Source: Desulfovulcanus ferrireducens
GTDB taxonomy: Bacteria; Desulfobacterota; Desulfovibrionia; Desulfovibrionales; Desulfonatronovibrionaceae
Assembly: GCF_018704065.1 (NCBI RefSeq)
Contig: NZ_JAGUQP010000004.1
Coordinates: 1 to 64,000, forward strand
Reading direction: 5' to 3'
Length of the DNA: 64,000 bases
Part shown: positions 1 to 8,857 of the stretch, piece after piece
Numbering within the stretch: the stretch's first letter is position 1
Layout of the letters: each line of letters starts with the position of its first letter
Program-made: the position numbers and the translations under genes
The notes under the pieces: model-generated
Told to the model about the DNA's origin: nothing
The model's database searches: none
What the model saw: the letters and a program-made list of their open reading frames with translations, nothing else

Positions 1-1332
1 GACCAAAAGCTGAGTTACGGTGTCTTGATGCACCAGAAAGTTGAACGGTCTGTCACGCCTAAATTCTTATTTCTTTATCTCTTAAATTTGAAAACAGGTG
101 ATGTAAACATACGAGAAAGTTGAGAATTATTAAAAAAAAATATTTTAAACTACTATATCTTATCAAGTTGTTTTTACCGGCACAACTTTTTCTAAATTAT
201 GAACATAAACTCATGGACAAGCTCAGAAATATTAAAAGAAGGTCTAGTTGGTAATTAATCTCTGGCCGAGCAACAGACTCAAACTCTCCAATTCTGAGAC
301 ATATTCCAGAATAACTGAGCCTGCCACAGTTATACCAGTCTTTTTAAAGCACTTGCCGGGTATAAAAAACTCAACTGCAATCACCCCTGCCTCGGCCAAT
401 TCTTGGAACACTTCAGACAACGGCAAAAAATATGCTTTTTCATGATGGAACCTTATCTAATATTCAGTCTGTTGCTTTAACTTCTTCCGCCAAATTGATT
501 CAAACCACTCATATGACCACGGTGATTTCCAATACACCAAAATCTAGATCTCTAGATATCTGCAAGACTTTAAAATCTTGCCACACTATACAGCACAAAC
601 AATACTTACACAAGCCTATGCTCCATTTCTATCCAACCAGGCCTAACCGCGACCCGAGTTATCAGTCCTAAGCCTGAGCGCATGTAGGGCAAAAATTTTG
701 ACAACCACCCAGTTGACTGCCGGTCAAATTGTAACTCAGGAGCAACATCACACAGGTGTCACTAAGGTCTGGTAAATTCCCGCTTCTTTTTTAGGAAAAC
801 TATACAAACCAACGCTAAACTTTAATTAGACAACCAGCCAAAACAAACGCTGATTTTTTTAAGTCTGTAACCACCACCCATTTAGCTACTAGGTTAGAAA
901 TCCTGAGTCTAGAAAGGTTTGCAAACCTTGAGTAAACCAATTTAGAGTTATTTAACTATTACCTAGCATAACTATCGCATTATTTTCCATCCATCGATAA
1001 TTAATCACAGGAACTTGCTCCATTGAATCTTTCCGCCCACACCATAACAAGAGTCAGCTATCAATTAAATTACATTAAAGTTTCCTTATCCATCTATTAT
1101 CAACCGGTTCAAGTTTTAAATTTGCCATAGCAACCATCTCACAGGCCGTTTAAGCCATTTAACCGACAGAACAATACCGTTTGCCGAAAAAATACTGAAC
1201 CTCCTCTCTTTCAACGTAATAATATTTTATTTAATCTTTTAATGTTGATTTTTGAACTCTAAAGATAAGTTAAGTAACCTTCTCTCAAATAATCAAAAAA
1301 ACTAAATCATCAATATAATATATGAGGAGATT
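1..1332. other. Long region without an intact gene
   Basis: No convincing gene is visible in this AT-rich stretch. The short open frames do not have recognisable domains or good ribosome binding sites, apart from a fragment on the minus strand around 244-490 that may derive from a Y-family polymerase (listed separately). Stop codons are frequent in all frames, so this looks like decayed DNA plus the upstream region of the gene starting at 1333. Confidence 0.5.
244..490 (-). pseudogene. Possible decayed umuC (Y-family DNA polymerase) fragment
   Basis: On the minus strand a 60-codon frame contains the stretch PGKCFKKTGITVAGSVI, which resembles the little-finger region of UmuC proteins, where a segment like RPGYRYKKAGVMLxDLVP is usual. 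The frame continues upstream only across an in-frame stop, and the conserved C-terminal tail of UmuC is not found downstream. The match rests on one short motif, so this is a tentative call of a heavily degraded gene. It could equally be a chance similarity. Confidence 0.2.
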
Positions 1333-2526
1333 ATGCTCGAAACAGATATTCTGATTGTAGGAGCAGGGATCGTTGGATTAAGTCTTGCGCGTGAACTGAC
1401 TCGAAAATTTTCCAACCTAAAAATAACTATACTCGAAAAAGAGAGTGAAGTAGCTTTTCATGCCAGTGGACGCAACAGCGGAGTTTTGCATGCGGGCTTT
1501 TACTATGACGCTAATACCTTAAAAGCAAAGTTTACTGTTAAAGGAAACAAGGCATTAACTGAGTACTGTCTAGAAAATAGTATTCCTATCAATCAATGTG
1601 GAAAAGTCGTTGTTGCTGTCGATGAAAAAGAATTAGATGGTATATATGAGTTAAAACGTCGCGGGGATACAAATGGAGTATCGCTTGAAATTATCGATGA
1701 AAAAGAGCTAAACGAAATCGAGCCGAACGCCAAGACATTTCAAAAGGCATTGTTTTCTCCCACAACATCGACAGTTAATCCAAAGTTAGTCTGCAATCAT
1801 ATTGCCTCTAACTTTTCTAATAATGTCCGAATTCTATTTAATAGAATTTTTCTAAAAGTAAAGAACAAACAAGTTACTACCAATAAAGAAAAGATTAAAT
1901 TTAAGTATCTATATAATGCAGCAGGACTCTATGCAGACAAAATTGCCCATTCATTTGGGATTGGCCAGCAATATACTGTTTTACCATTCAAGGGAATCTA
2001 TTTAGCCTACAATGATGACGACCTCATTAAGAGACATATCTACCCTGTACCTAATTTAAAAAACCCATTTCTCGGAGTTCACTTTACTAAAACAGTGAAC
2101 AATCATGTCAAGATAGGCCCCACAGCCATCCCAGCATTTTGGCGAGAAAATTACACCATAAAAGAAAGATTCAATCTTAGCGAGTTTCTTGAAATTATTG
2201 CCTGTCAATCCAAGCTGTTCATAACTAACAGCTTCAATTTTAGGTCTCTGGCCCTTAGTGAAATTAAGAAATATGATCGCAACTTTTTTATAAATGAAGC
2301 CAAAAAACTTGTTAAGCAGCTAGATGTGGATAATTTCGGTGATTATCTACAGCCCGGAATCAGGGCTCAACTCTTAAATAAACAAACTAATCAACTTGTC
2401 ATGGATTTTGTAGTGGAACACGCAGAAAATTCAACCCATGTTCTAAACTCCGTATCGCCAGCTTTTACAACAGCCTTTGCCTTTGCTGAATTTGTTATTA
2501 AAGAATCCGAACATAATTTTAATTAG
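1333..2526 (+). CDS. lhgO: L-2-hydroxyglutarate oxidase-like FAD oxidoreductase
   Basis: The 397-residue protein has an N-terminal FAD-binding Rossmann motif (GAGIVG, residues 10-15), the sequence GRNSGVLHAGFYY (about 46-58) typical of the LhgO branch of DAO-like oxidoreductases, and a C-terminal SPAFTTAFAFAEFV segment where family members bind the flavin. LhgO oxidises L-2-hydroxyglutarate to 2-oxoglutarate and passes electrons to the quinone pool. A GAGGAG ribosome binding site lies just before the ATG. The gene is followed by a TAXI-type TRAP transporter on the same strand, which could import its substrate. Related enzymes use other 2-hydroxy acids or glycerol 3-phosphate, so the substrate is inferred from family resemblance. 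Confidence 0.8.
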   Translation: MLETDILIVGAGIVGLSLARELTRKFSNLKITILEKESEVAFHASGRNSGVLHAGFYYDANTLKAKFTVKGNKALTEYCLENSIPINQCGKVVVAVDEKELDGIYELKRRGDTNGVSLEIIDEKELNEIEPNAKTFQKALFSPTTSTVNPKLVCNHIASNFSNNVRILFNRIFLKVKNKQVTTNKEKIKFKYLYNAAGLYADKIAHSFGIGQQYTVLPFKGIYLAYNDDDLIKRHIYPVPNLKNPFLGVHFTKTVNNHVKIGPTAIPAFWRENYTIKERFNLSEFLEIIACQSKLFITNSFNFRSLALSEIKKYDRNFFINEAKKLVKQLDVDNFGDYLQPGIRAQLLNKQTNQLVMDFVVEHAENSTHVLNSVSPAFTTAFAFAEFVIKESEHNFN

Positions 2527-2558
2527 TTTTCAGATATTTAATTCAAAAACAAGTTTAA

Positions 2559-2679
2559 AAGATGTTACTGCAAAAACCAAAAAACTGATTTTTTTACAAA
2601 ATTCTTAGCGCATAACTGTTGGAAAACATTGAACATTGAACAAAGTCTGCAAAAATTTAGTTTTTGCAGGCGCATCTTA
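2559..2679. repeat. Inverted TTTTTGCAGGCGCATC repeat units
   Basis: A hairpin is formed by CTGCAAAAA (2647-2655) and TTTTTGCAG (2661-2669), followed by GCGCATCTT. A third related unit in opposite orientation lies at 2559-2577. The same hairpin plus GCGCATC occurs at 56186-56216. The T-rich 3' side could also let the element act as a weak terminator behind the gene ending at 2526. Confidence 0.45.
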
Positions 2680-2742
2680 AAAGTCGGTTGGGGGTTAGTC
2701 GAAATAAAATTTAGAACAAACATCAACTAAAAGGAGGCAGAA

Positions 2743-3756
2743 GTGGTGAAAAAAATTCTGTTTGCATTTATTGCACTAACTCTGGTGCTAGGTATTAATG
2801 TAAAATCTTCACAAGCTGGTCGACAAAGTCTGATCATTGCTACAGCTAGTACAGGCGGTACTTACTATCCGGTTGGAGTAGCTATCGGAACACTCGTTAG
2901 CATCAAGCTAGCTAAAAAATATAAAATTACTGCTACTGCCATCAACTCGGCTGGTTCAGGTGAAAACGTCCAGATGCTAAAAAATAACGAGGCCCAGCTT
3001 GCAATTCTGCAGGCCCTTTTTGGTTCCATGGCCTATAACGGCGAAGGCTTATATAAAGGAAATCCTATTAAAGACTTTCGCTCAATTACTATGTTGTGGG
3101 AAAATGTAGAGCACTTTGTTCTTTTAAAAAAATACGTCAAATCTGGTAATTTATATGACCTAAAAGGCCTTGGTCAAAAATTCTCCATCGGCAAAAGAGG
3201 TAGCGGTACAGAGGGCTCAGGAAGAACTATATTCAAAGCATTGGGAATCGAAATAGGAAAAGATCTTATCCCTGAATATTTAGGCTACAATCCTTCTGCA
3301 CAAGCCATGATGGATGGAAGAATCGCAGGCGCCAATATTCCTGCTGGACCTCCTGTCTCAGCCGTTACTCAACTATACGCACAATTAGGCGAAAAAAAGA
3401 TAAAAGTTCTTGAGTTTACTGACGAACAATTGGAAAAAGTGCGCAAAGTTTATCCAATCTGGAACAGATATGTAATCAAAAAAGGAACCTACCCAAGTCA
3501 ATCAGAAGACATTCATACTATAGCTCAACCTAACTTTTTGGCAGTTAGACCTGACGTTCCTGAAGAGACAGTCTATTTAATCACCAAAACTATATATGAA
3601 AACCTTCCCTTTCTCCACAACATTCACAAAGCCACAAAGGCTATGAGTCTTGAAAAGGCCATAAGAGGTCTGCCAGTGCCATTACATCCTGGAGCCGCAA
3701 GATATTATAAAGAAAAAGGGATAAAAATTCCTGATTACTTATTAAAAGCCGAATAA
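2743..3756 (+). CDS. TAXI-family TRAP transporter solute-binding protein
   Basis: This 337-residue periplasmic protein starts at a GTG behind a strong AAGGAGG site. It has a signal peptide (hydrophobic core about residues 5-20, cleavage near SQAG at 23-26) and the TAXI-family start TASTGGTYYPVG (34-45). Proteins of this family capture small carboxylates such as glutamate or 2-oxoglutarate and hand them to a sodium-driven TRAP permease. The permease gene follows at 3881, and a 2-hydroxyglutarate oxidase-like gene precedes it, so a C5 dicarboxylate is a reasonable guess for the ligand. That guess is inference from context only. Confidence 0.9.
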   Translation: MVKKILFAFIALTLVLGINVKSSQAGRQSLIIATASTGGTYYPVGVAIGTLVSIKLAKKYKITATAINSAGSGENVQMLKNNEAQLAILQALFGSMAYNGEGLYKGNPIKDFRSITMLWENVEHFVLLKKYVKSGNLYDLKGLGQKFSIGKRGSGTEGSGRTIFKALGIEIGKDLIPEYLGYNPSAQAMMDGRIAGANIPAGPPVSAVTQLYAQLGEKKIKVLEFTDEQLEKVRKVYPIWNRYVIKKGTYPSQSEDIHTIAQPNFLAVRPDVPEETVYLITKTIYENLPFLHNIHKATKAMSLEKAIRGLPVPLHPGAARYYKEKGIKIPDYLLKAE

Positions 3757-3764
3757 TAGTGGTG

Positions 3765-3785
3765 AGGGCGGGCAATCCCCGCCCT
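3765..3785 (+). terminator. GC-rich hairpin between binding protein and permease genes
   Basis: AGGGCGGG (3765-3772) and CCCGCCCT (3778-3785) pair perfectly around a 5-nt loop, only nine bases after the stop codon of the binding-protein gene. No long T tract follows, so it may protect the upstream mRNA end or attenuate transcription into the permease gene rather than terminate fully. Confidence 0.6.
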
Positions 3786-3880
3786 TAATATCTTAAATTA
3801 GTTTTAATATTTAAGCTTTTAGCTCTTATCTGTCGTAATGATTTCTTTTGTCTACCATCACAAGCATGTAGGGTCAGTAT

Positions 3881-5812
3881 ATGATTAAGAAAAAAAACAA
3901 AACAAGTACAGCTCAAGATATAAGTGGAGAAGTAATCACTACCAAAAGGACTCTGGGCTCAACCACTTCAGCTCTTGTTTACTGGTTTTCCGTGCTCACC
4001 TCTCTATTTCATCTCTGGATAAATACCATTGGCATCATGCCGGAAATTCAGAGAAATGCTGTGCATTACGGTCTCATCCTTTTCCTGGGATTCATCATTT
4101 ATCCCATGTTCCCTAAAAAAGCTCACAAGACATTTAAGTTTGATTTTCTGCTTGCTATTATGTCTCTTGCCGTTGCCATATATCTTGTCCTCTTTGAAGA
4201 CGCCCTGCACGCAAGAAATGAAGTACCAACAATAATTGATCTTATCTCTGCCGGAATAGCAATTATTTTGATGCTGGAAATAACAAGGAGAACTTCAGGT
4301 TGGTTAATACCTTCACTCTCTATCTTTTTTCTAATGTATGCCCTTTTCCTTGGTAAATATTTTGAAGGACTGTGGAATTTCCCCGGTATTACCTGGGAAA
4401 GATTCTTATATAGAATGTATTTTGCCCCTGATGGTATTTTTGGCACTATCGCTACTATCTCTTCAACATTTGTATTTCTCTTTGTTTTATTTGGAGCCTT
4501 TCTCATTAAATCAGGTGCGGGAGATTTTATCATCAAGCTTGCTGTCTCATTGATGGGACGAACCATTGGCGGACCTGCCAAAATGGCAGTTTTTGCAAGT
4601 GGACTAATGGGAAGTGTTTCAGGAAGTGCAGTGGCCAATACAGTTGGAACCGGCTCCATTACTATACCCATGATGAAAAAAGTAGGATTCCCTGCTAAAT
4701 TTGCAGCAGCTGTTGAAGCCGCAGCCTCCACTGGCGGCCAACTTATGCCTCCCATTATGGGCGCTGGGGCTTTTATCATGAGCCAATGGACACAAATCTC
4801 TTACCTAAAAATCGTATCCGTCGCTTTTATTCCAGCAATCATGTACTTTCTAACCATCGCCTTTTTTATCCATTTAAGGGCCAAAAAAATTGGCCTAAAA
4901 CCTTTAACCAAAGAGGAAATTCCCAAAGTCACTGAAGTACTTAGACAAGGATGGAACTTCTTTATTCCGATCTTGGTCTTGATGGGATTCTTAATGTATG
5001 GGTTTACCCCAACCTTTGCTGCCTGTGCTGGTATAGCAGCGATAGTTGTTTCTAGCTGGCTGAACAAATATACTAGGATGGGCTTAAAAGATATAGTCGA
5101 CGCCCTTGCCTTGGGCGCTCAAAATATGGTTACTACCGGGGTCATTCTGTTATGCTCTGGAATCGTCATCGGTATAGTTCTTCTCGTAGGCATGGGAATC
5201 AAATTCTCTATGCTTATATCTTCACTTGCCGGCGGAAGCCTTTTCTTAACCATTATCTTAATTGCGCTGGCCTCGTTAGTCTTGGGGATGGGTCTGCCGG
5301 TAACAGCATCATATATCGTACTCGCCGTATTAGCTGCGCCAGCAATGACCATGCTGGGCTCAAGTTTATTAGCAGCCCACATGTTAATCTTTTGGTATTC
5401 TCAGGACGCCAATGTAACTCCTCCGGTCTGTTTGGCGGCCTATTCAGCAGCGGGAATATCAGGCAGCAAGCCCCTGGAAACTGGTTTTGAAGCATGGAAG
5501 CTAGCTAAGGGGCTCTATATAATTCCATTACTCTTTGTTTATACTCCCATACTCTTTGAAGGATCTATCGTAATGGTTATTGAAACCGTAATTACATCCC
5601 TTTTAGGTTTATTTTGCTTTGCGTTATTTTTTGAAGGATATTTCGCTAAAAAACTAAACATTCTTGAAAGAATTCTGAGTATAATAGCATCTTTCTTGTT
5701 GCTTTATCCAAATATTAAATTCCATGCGGGAGGATTAATATTATTTGCCTTAATTTTTGCCTTTCAAAAATTGGCTCAACAAAAAGTCCCTGAGCTTGAT
5801 TCGCTTCAATAG
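3881..5812 (+). CDS. Fused TRAP transporter permease (small plus large subunit)
   Basis: This 643-residue inner-membrane protein is a DctQ-DctM fusion of the kind paired with TAXI binding proteins. The N-terminal part (about residues 25-150) has four hydrophobic segments replacing the small subunit. The rest is the large subunit, with motifs such as GLMGSVSGSAVANTVGTGSI and AASTGGQLMPPIMGAGAF that are characteristic of the TRAP transport core. It carries out sodium-coupled uptake of the substrate delivered by the protein at 2743-3756. A C-terminal extension with further hydrophobic segments (about 540-625) is also usual in this fused class. Confidence 0.92.
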   Translation: MIKKKNKTSTAQDISGEVITTKRTLGSTTSALVYWFSVLTSLFHLWINTIGIMPEIQRNAVHYGLILFLGFIIYPMFPKKAHKTFKFDFLLAIMSLAVAIYLVLFEDALHARNEVPTIIDLISAGIAIILMLEITRRTSGWLIPSLSIFFLMYALFLGKYFEGLWNFPGITWERFLYRMYFAPDGIFGTIATISSTFVFLFVLFGAFLIKSGAGDFIIKLAVSLMGRTIGGPAKMAVFASGLMGSVSGSAVANTVGTGSITIPMMKKVGFPAKFAAAVEAAASTGGQLMPPIMGAGAFIMSQWTQISYLKIVSVAFIPAIMYFLTIAFFIHLRAKKIGLKPLTKEEIPKVTEVLRQGWNFFIPILVLMGFLMYGFTPTFAACAGIAAIVVSSWLNKYTRMGLKDIVDALALGAQNMVTTGVILLCSGIVIGIVLLVGMGIKFSMLISSLAGGSLFLTIILIALASLVLGMGLPVTASYIVLAVLAAPAMTMLGSSLLAAHMLIFWYSQDANVTPPVCLAAYSAAGISGSKPLETGFEAWKLAKGLYIIPLLFVYTPILFEGSIVMVIETVITSLLGLFCFALFFEGYFAKKLNILERILSIIASFLLLYPNIKFHAGGLILFALIFAFQKLAQQKVPELDSLQ

Positions 5813-5880
5813 CGACCACTGGTTTATTAAAGAGGTAATTCGCAACTAAAAATAGGATAGACATACTACGTCCATGATTA

Positions 5881-5924
5881 ACAATAAAAAAGCCGTGGAC
5901 TTAACCACGGCTTTTTTATTGTTA
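5881..5924 (+). terminator. Strong intrinsic terminator
   Basis: A perfect 19-bp inverted repeat (5881-5899 with 5906-5924) has a 6-nt loop, a GC core CCGTGG, and A/T tracts on both sides. It closes the TRAP operon and can work in both directions, so it may also terminate the convergent minus-strand gene ending at 5999. Confidence 0.9.
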
Positions 5925-5998
5925 ATCTACTGCCCACCTGTCGCAGACATATGGCAGAATAAAATGTATTTTATTTATAAATTGTAAGAGAAATTACT

Positions 5999-7237
5999 TC
6001 AAGACGTTTTTAAAATTTCGTGAGCCCACAGAGAGGCTTTGGTAAAACAAATGGCTGTCTCAGAAGGGTCAAGCCCCAAGACCTCGATTAGTTCAGCCAC
6101 TTTTGGCCAATCACCTTTCTCCTGAGCCCGAGCCAAGTCCAACCATCTGTGACATGGATGTTCTTCATCAATCAGGCCTTTCTTAATATCTTCATCTAAA
6201 GGCAACTCCTGCACTAGCTCAGTCATCGGCTGTTTCAAAAGTACATCTAAAAGAGATAAAAAACCCAACAAAAACATGGCCTCCGGCTCCAATTTACTCT
6301 GCCCTTTCAAGGCCAAAAGTTGCAAAAAACGCCCCCTTTGAGCAGAAAGAAGGACCACCTCTCTACCGCTTGGGCCGATACTCATCTCAGACAAAATGAC
6401 TACTCTCAACCACTTTAGTAATCTTTTTTTTCCCAGCAAAGTCATGGCCCTGGTTATGGATTTGATTTTATTGCTCAAGCCAAAGGCAGCAGAGTTTATG
6501 TACTTTAGAAGACGATAGGTCAGAGAAACATCTCTTTGCACAATCTCAGCCATTTTGGAAAATTCAAAGTCATCCCTGCTCAACTCCTTCAATAATCGTA
6601 GCTTGGTCAGTTCCTCAACTGACAATTTCTTCCCGGCAAGAACCTCTGGTCGGCTGAAAAAGAAACCTTGAAAGAGATCAAAGTTCAAACGCTTTGCCAG
6701 CTTGAACATACGTCCATCTTCCACTTTTTCTGCTAACATCTGACAGGAATACTTCTTTAAGCGAGCAGCCAGCTCCTCAAACTGAGCTCTGGTTAACTGC
6801 ATCACATCCACCTTGACCACATCAGCTAACGTTAGCAAAGGTTCATAGCCTGGCTGGCCAACAAAATCATCCAGAGCCAGTAAATACCCAGCTTGTTTTA
6901 ACCTTTTACATGCTGCGATTATTTCTGGTTCAGGCTTAACAGTCTCCAAGATTTCAATGACACTTGTCTCAGGGGGAAGGGCAAAAGCGAAGTCTTCGAT
7001 AAGAAGGTTCTTGGGAAAATTGATCAGGCATTTTACATTTTCCGGCAGTCCAAATTTTGCCAAAGCAAACCCATCAGCAATAACCTTTTGTGTAGCTAAC
7101 TCGCCGTCGACAACATTGGCCGTGTTCATTTCCTGACTGTGTCTAAAGAGCAGTTCATAACCCCAAATATCTTGCTCTCGGTCAAATATGGGCTGCCTAG
7201 CCACAAAAATAGGTTCCCAAAAATCTTCTTTATTCAT
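5999..7237 (-). CDS. EAL/HDOD domain signalling protein
   Basis: The 412-residue protein has an N-terminal EAL-like domain (about residues 10-210) and a C-terminal HDOD domain (about 210-395), the YuxH-type arrangement. The EAL signature is degenerate: ELL replaces EAL in GYELLFRHS, DDFV replaces DDFG, and EKVED replaces the usual EGVE segment. It is therefore unlikely to hydrolyse cyclic di-GMP and may instead bind a ligand or partner. Its ATG directly abuts the TAA of argC, so the two are probably cotranscribed. The target of signalling is unknown. Confidence 0.88.
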   Translation of the reverse strand: MNKEDFWEPIFVARQPIFDREQDIWGYELLFRHSQEMNTANVVDGELATQKVIADGFALAKFGLPENVKCLINFPKNLLIEDFAFALPPETSVIEILETVKPEPEIIAACKRLKQAGYLLALDDFVGQPGYEPLLTLADVVKVDVMQLTRAQFEELAARLKKYSCQMLAEKVEDGRMFKLAKRLNFDLFQGFFFSRPEVLAGKKLSVEELTKLRLLKELSRDDFEFSKMAEIVQRDVSLTYRLLKYINSAAFGLSNKIKSITRAMTLLGKKRLLKWLRVVILSEMSIGPSGREVVLLSAQRGRFLQLLALKGQSKLEPEAMFLLGFLSLLDVLLKQPMTELVQELPLDEDIKKGLIDEEHPCHRWLDLARAQEKGDWPKVAELIEVLGLDPSETAICFTKASLWAHEILKTS

Positions 7238-8290
7238 TTATGGTACCAACGCGGACTGATTTAAACCAGTTTGCGCATCAAATCCATACATTAAGTTGGC
7301 ATTGGCAATGGCTTGGCCTGATGCTCCTCGACACAAATTATCTATGGCTGATACAATAATAAGTCTCTCTGTACGCTCATCTTTCACTAGCCCTAGGTCA
7401 CAAAACATGGTTCCTCTGACATGGCGAGTCTCGGGCAAAATATTACGGGGAAGGATGCGTATCCAATTTTTATCTTTATAAAATCGCTTATAAATATTAA
7501 TTATCTCATCAATGGAACTTTTTTTCTTTAAAGGAGCATAAACCGTTGTTAAAATCCCTCTATTTATCGGCAGTAAATGCGTACTAAAAGAAACCAAAAT
7601 TTCTTTTCCGCAGGCAAAAGTTAGCTCCTGTTCAATCTCAGGTGTATGTCTATGTTTACCCAAATTATAGGCTCGGAAATTATCATATACTTCACAAAAA
7701 ATAGTCCCTATTTTTGCCGACCGTCCTGCCCCAGAAGCACCGGACTTACTATCAATAATAATTTGCTCACTATCAATAAGTTCAAATTTAAGGGCAGGAT
7801 ATAAGGCTAAAATTGCCGATGTAGGGTAACATCCGGGGTTGGCTATAAGTCTGGCCTGCGCAATATCTGCCTCATATATTTCTGGAAGACCATAAACAGC
7901 CTCTTGCAAAAACTCTTCTTGGGTATGTTCCACATTATACCATGTAGCATAGACCTCTTTATCTTTTAGCCGGAAATCCGCACTTAAATCAACAACTTTA
8001 ACCCCAAGCTTTAAAAATTCAGCTGCTATATTCATAGCCGTTCCATGCGGCACAGCCAGAAAAACCAAGTCGCAATCTCTGGCCATAAGTTCCGGATCCG
8101 GTATAGTAATAGGCAAAAGGCCCAAGCTTGTGCCCTCCAGGAAAGGATAAATCTCCTGCAGGGCCCTGCCCGCCTCCTGCCGCGAAGTAACCTGAACCAG
8201 TTCAAAATAAGGATGATACTGTAACAGGCGAACCAGTTCCATGCCTGTATAACCAGTTACCCCAACTATCCCTACAGCTATTTTTCCCAT
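7238..8290 (-). CDS. argC: N-acetyl-gamma-glutamyl-phosphate reductase
   Basis: ArgC reduces N-acetylglutamyl phosphate to the semialdehyde with NADPH in arginine synthesis. The 350-residue protein shows the N-terminal nucleotide-binding motif GVTGYTGMEL (about 10-19), the catalytic cysteine in NPGCYPTS (Cys154), and the conserved segment SGASGAGR. Length is normal for the family. No other arginine genes lie next to it; the next genes are an EAL/HDOD protein downstream and a DUF1844 protein upstream, so it is separated from its pathway. Confidence 0.95.
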   Translation of the reverse strand: MGKIAVGIVGVTGYTGMELVRLLQYHPYFELVQVTSRQEAGRALQEIYPFLEGTSLGLLPITIPDPELMARDCDLVFLAVPHGTAMNIAAEFLKLGVKVVDLSADFRLKDKEVYATWYNVEHTQEEFLQEAVYGLPEIYEADIAQARLIANPGCYPTSAILALYPALKFELIDSEQIIIDSKSGASGAGRSAKIGTIFCEVYDNFRAYNLGKHRHTPEIEQELTFACGKEILVSFSTHLLPINRGILTTVYAPLKKKSSIDEIINIYKRFYKDKNWIRILPRNILPETRHVRGTMFCDLGLVKDERTERLIIVSAIDNLCRGASGQAIANANLMYGFDAQTGLNQSALVP

Positions 8291-8409
8291 CTTTTCTATC
8301 CCGGTTAAAGTTTAAAAAAATAAAAAAACTAAAGGCATAAGACGCAAAAAAATCTCTCCAGCAATTTAGCTTATGTCCTGCGCCTTACGCCTTTGCTGAA
8401 ACAGCTAAT

Positions 8410-8811
8410 TTACTTTGCCTTTTGCACAAACTTCATTCGTACTTCAAAGAGAACATCCTTAAGCAGTCGATCTTCTTGAGGTGTTAAATTGCCCCTAGTC
8501 TTTTCCTCAAGCATGGCCAAAACATCAATAGTATGCTTGGCCATGGCCATGTTGACATTTACCTGTCCGGATTCCGGCTCAGGTACCTCTCCTAAATGCA
8601 TAAGGGCTGACGAACTTAAAGAAAGAACAAAAGTGGTAAAATTAACCTTAGGCAAGTTCGTAGTCTCTTGCTTTGCTGCCTGTTCATAATCTTTGGCCAT
8701 TTTCTTTCGCTCTATTTTTTTAGCTTCACTTTCAGGAGGTACCTCCTGACTCTCATCATCAAACCTGATTCTGCGATCATTGACCTTTATCTTTTCACTT
8801 TCCTGACTCAT
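8410..8811 (-). CDS. DUF1844 domain protein
   Basis: This 133-residue protein has a charged, probably disordered N-terminal half rich in Glu and Lys (1-50). The C-terminal half contains the DUF1844 core, seen in segments such as FTTFVLSLSSSALMHLGE and the following helix with NMAMAKHTIDVLAMLEEKT. No signal peptide or membrane segment is present. The family is small, widespread in Desulfobacterota and other phyla, and has no assigned function, so none is given here. Confidence 0.85.
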   Translation of the reverse strand: MSQESEKIKVNDRRIRFDDESQEVPPESEAKKIERKKMAKDYEQAAKQETTNLPKVNFTTFVLSLSSSALMHLGEVPEPESGQVNVNMAMAKHTIDVLAMLEEKTRGNLTPQEDRLLKDVLFEVRMKFVQKAK

Positions 8812-8857
8812 CTAACGGCCCTCCTTGGATTGTAATTGTAATTCGACGTGCATATTT

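Noticed and set aside
432-671. A 79-codon plus-strand frame
   Set aside because: No recognisable domain, no good ribosome site and composition unlike the neighbouring genes.
4123-4779. A 218-codon minus-strand frame
   Set aside because: It lies wholly antisense to the fused TRAP permease and has no family features; it mirrors the hydrophobic codons of the real gene.
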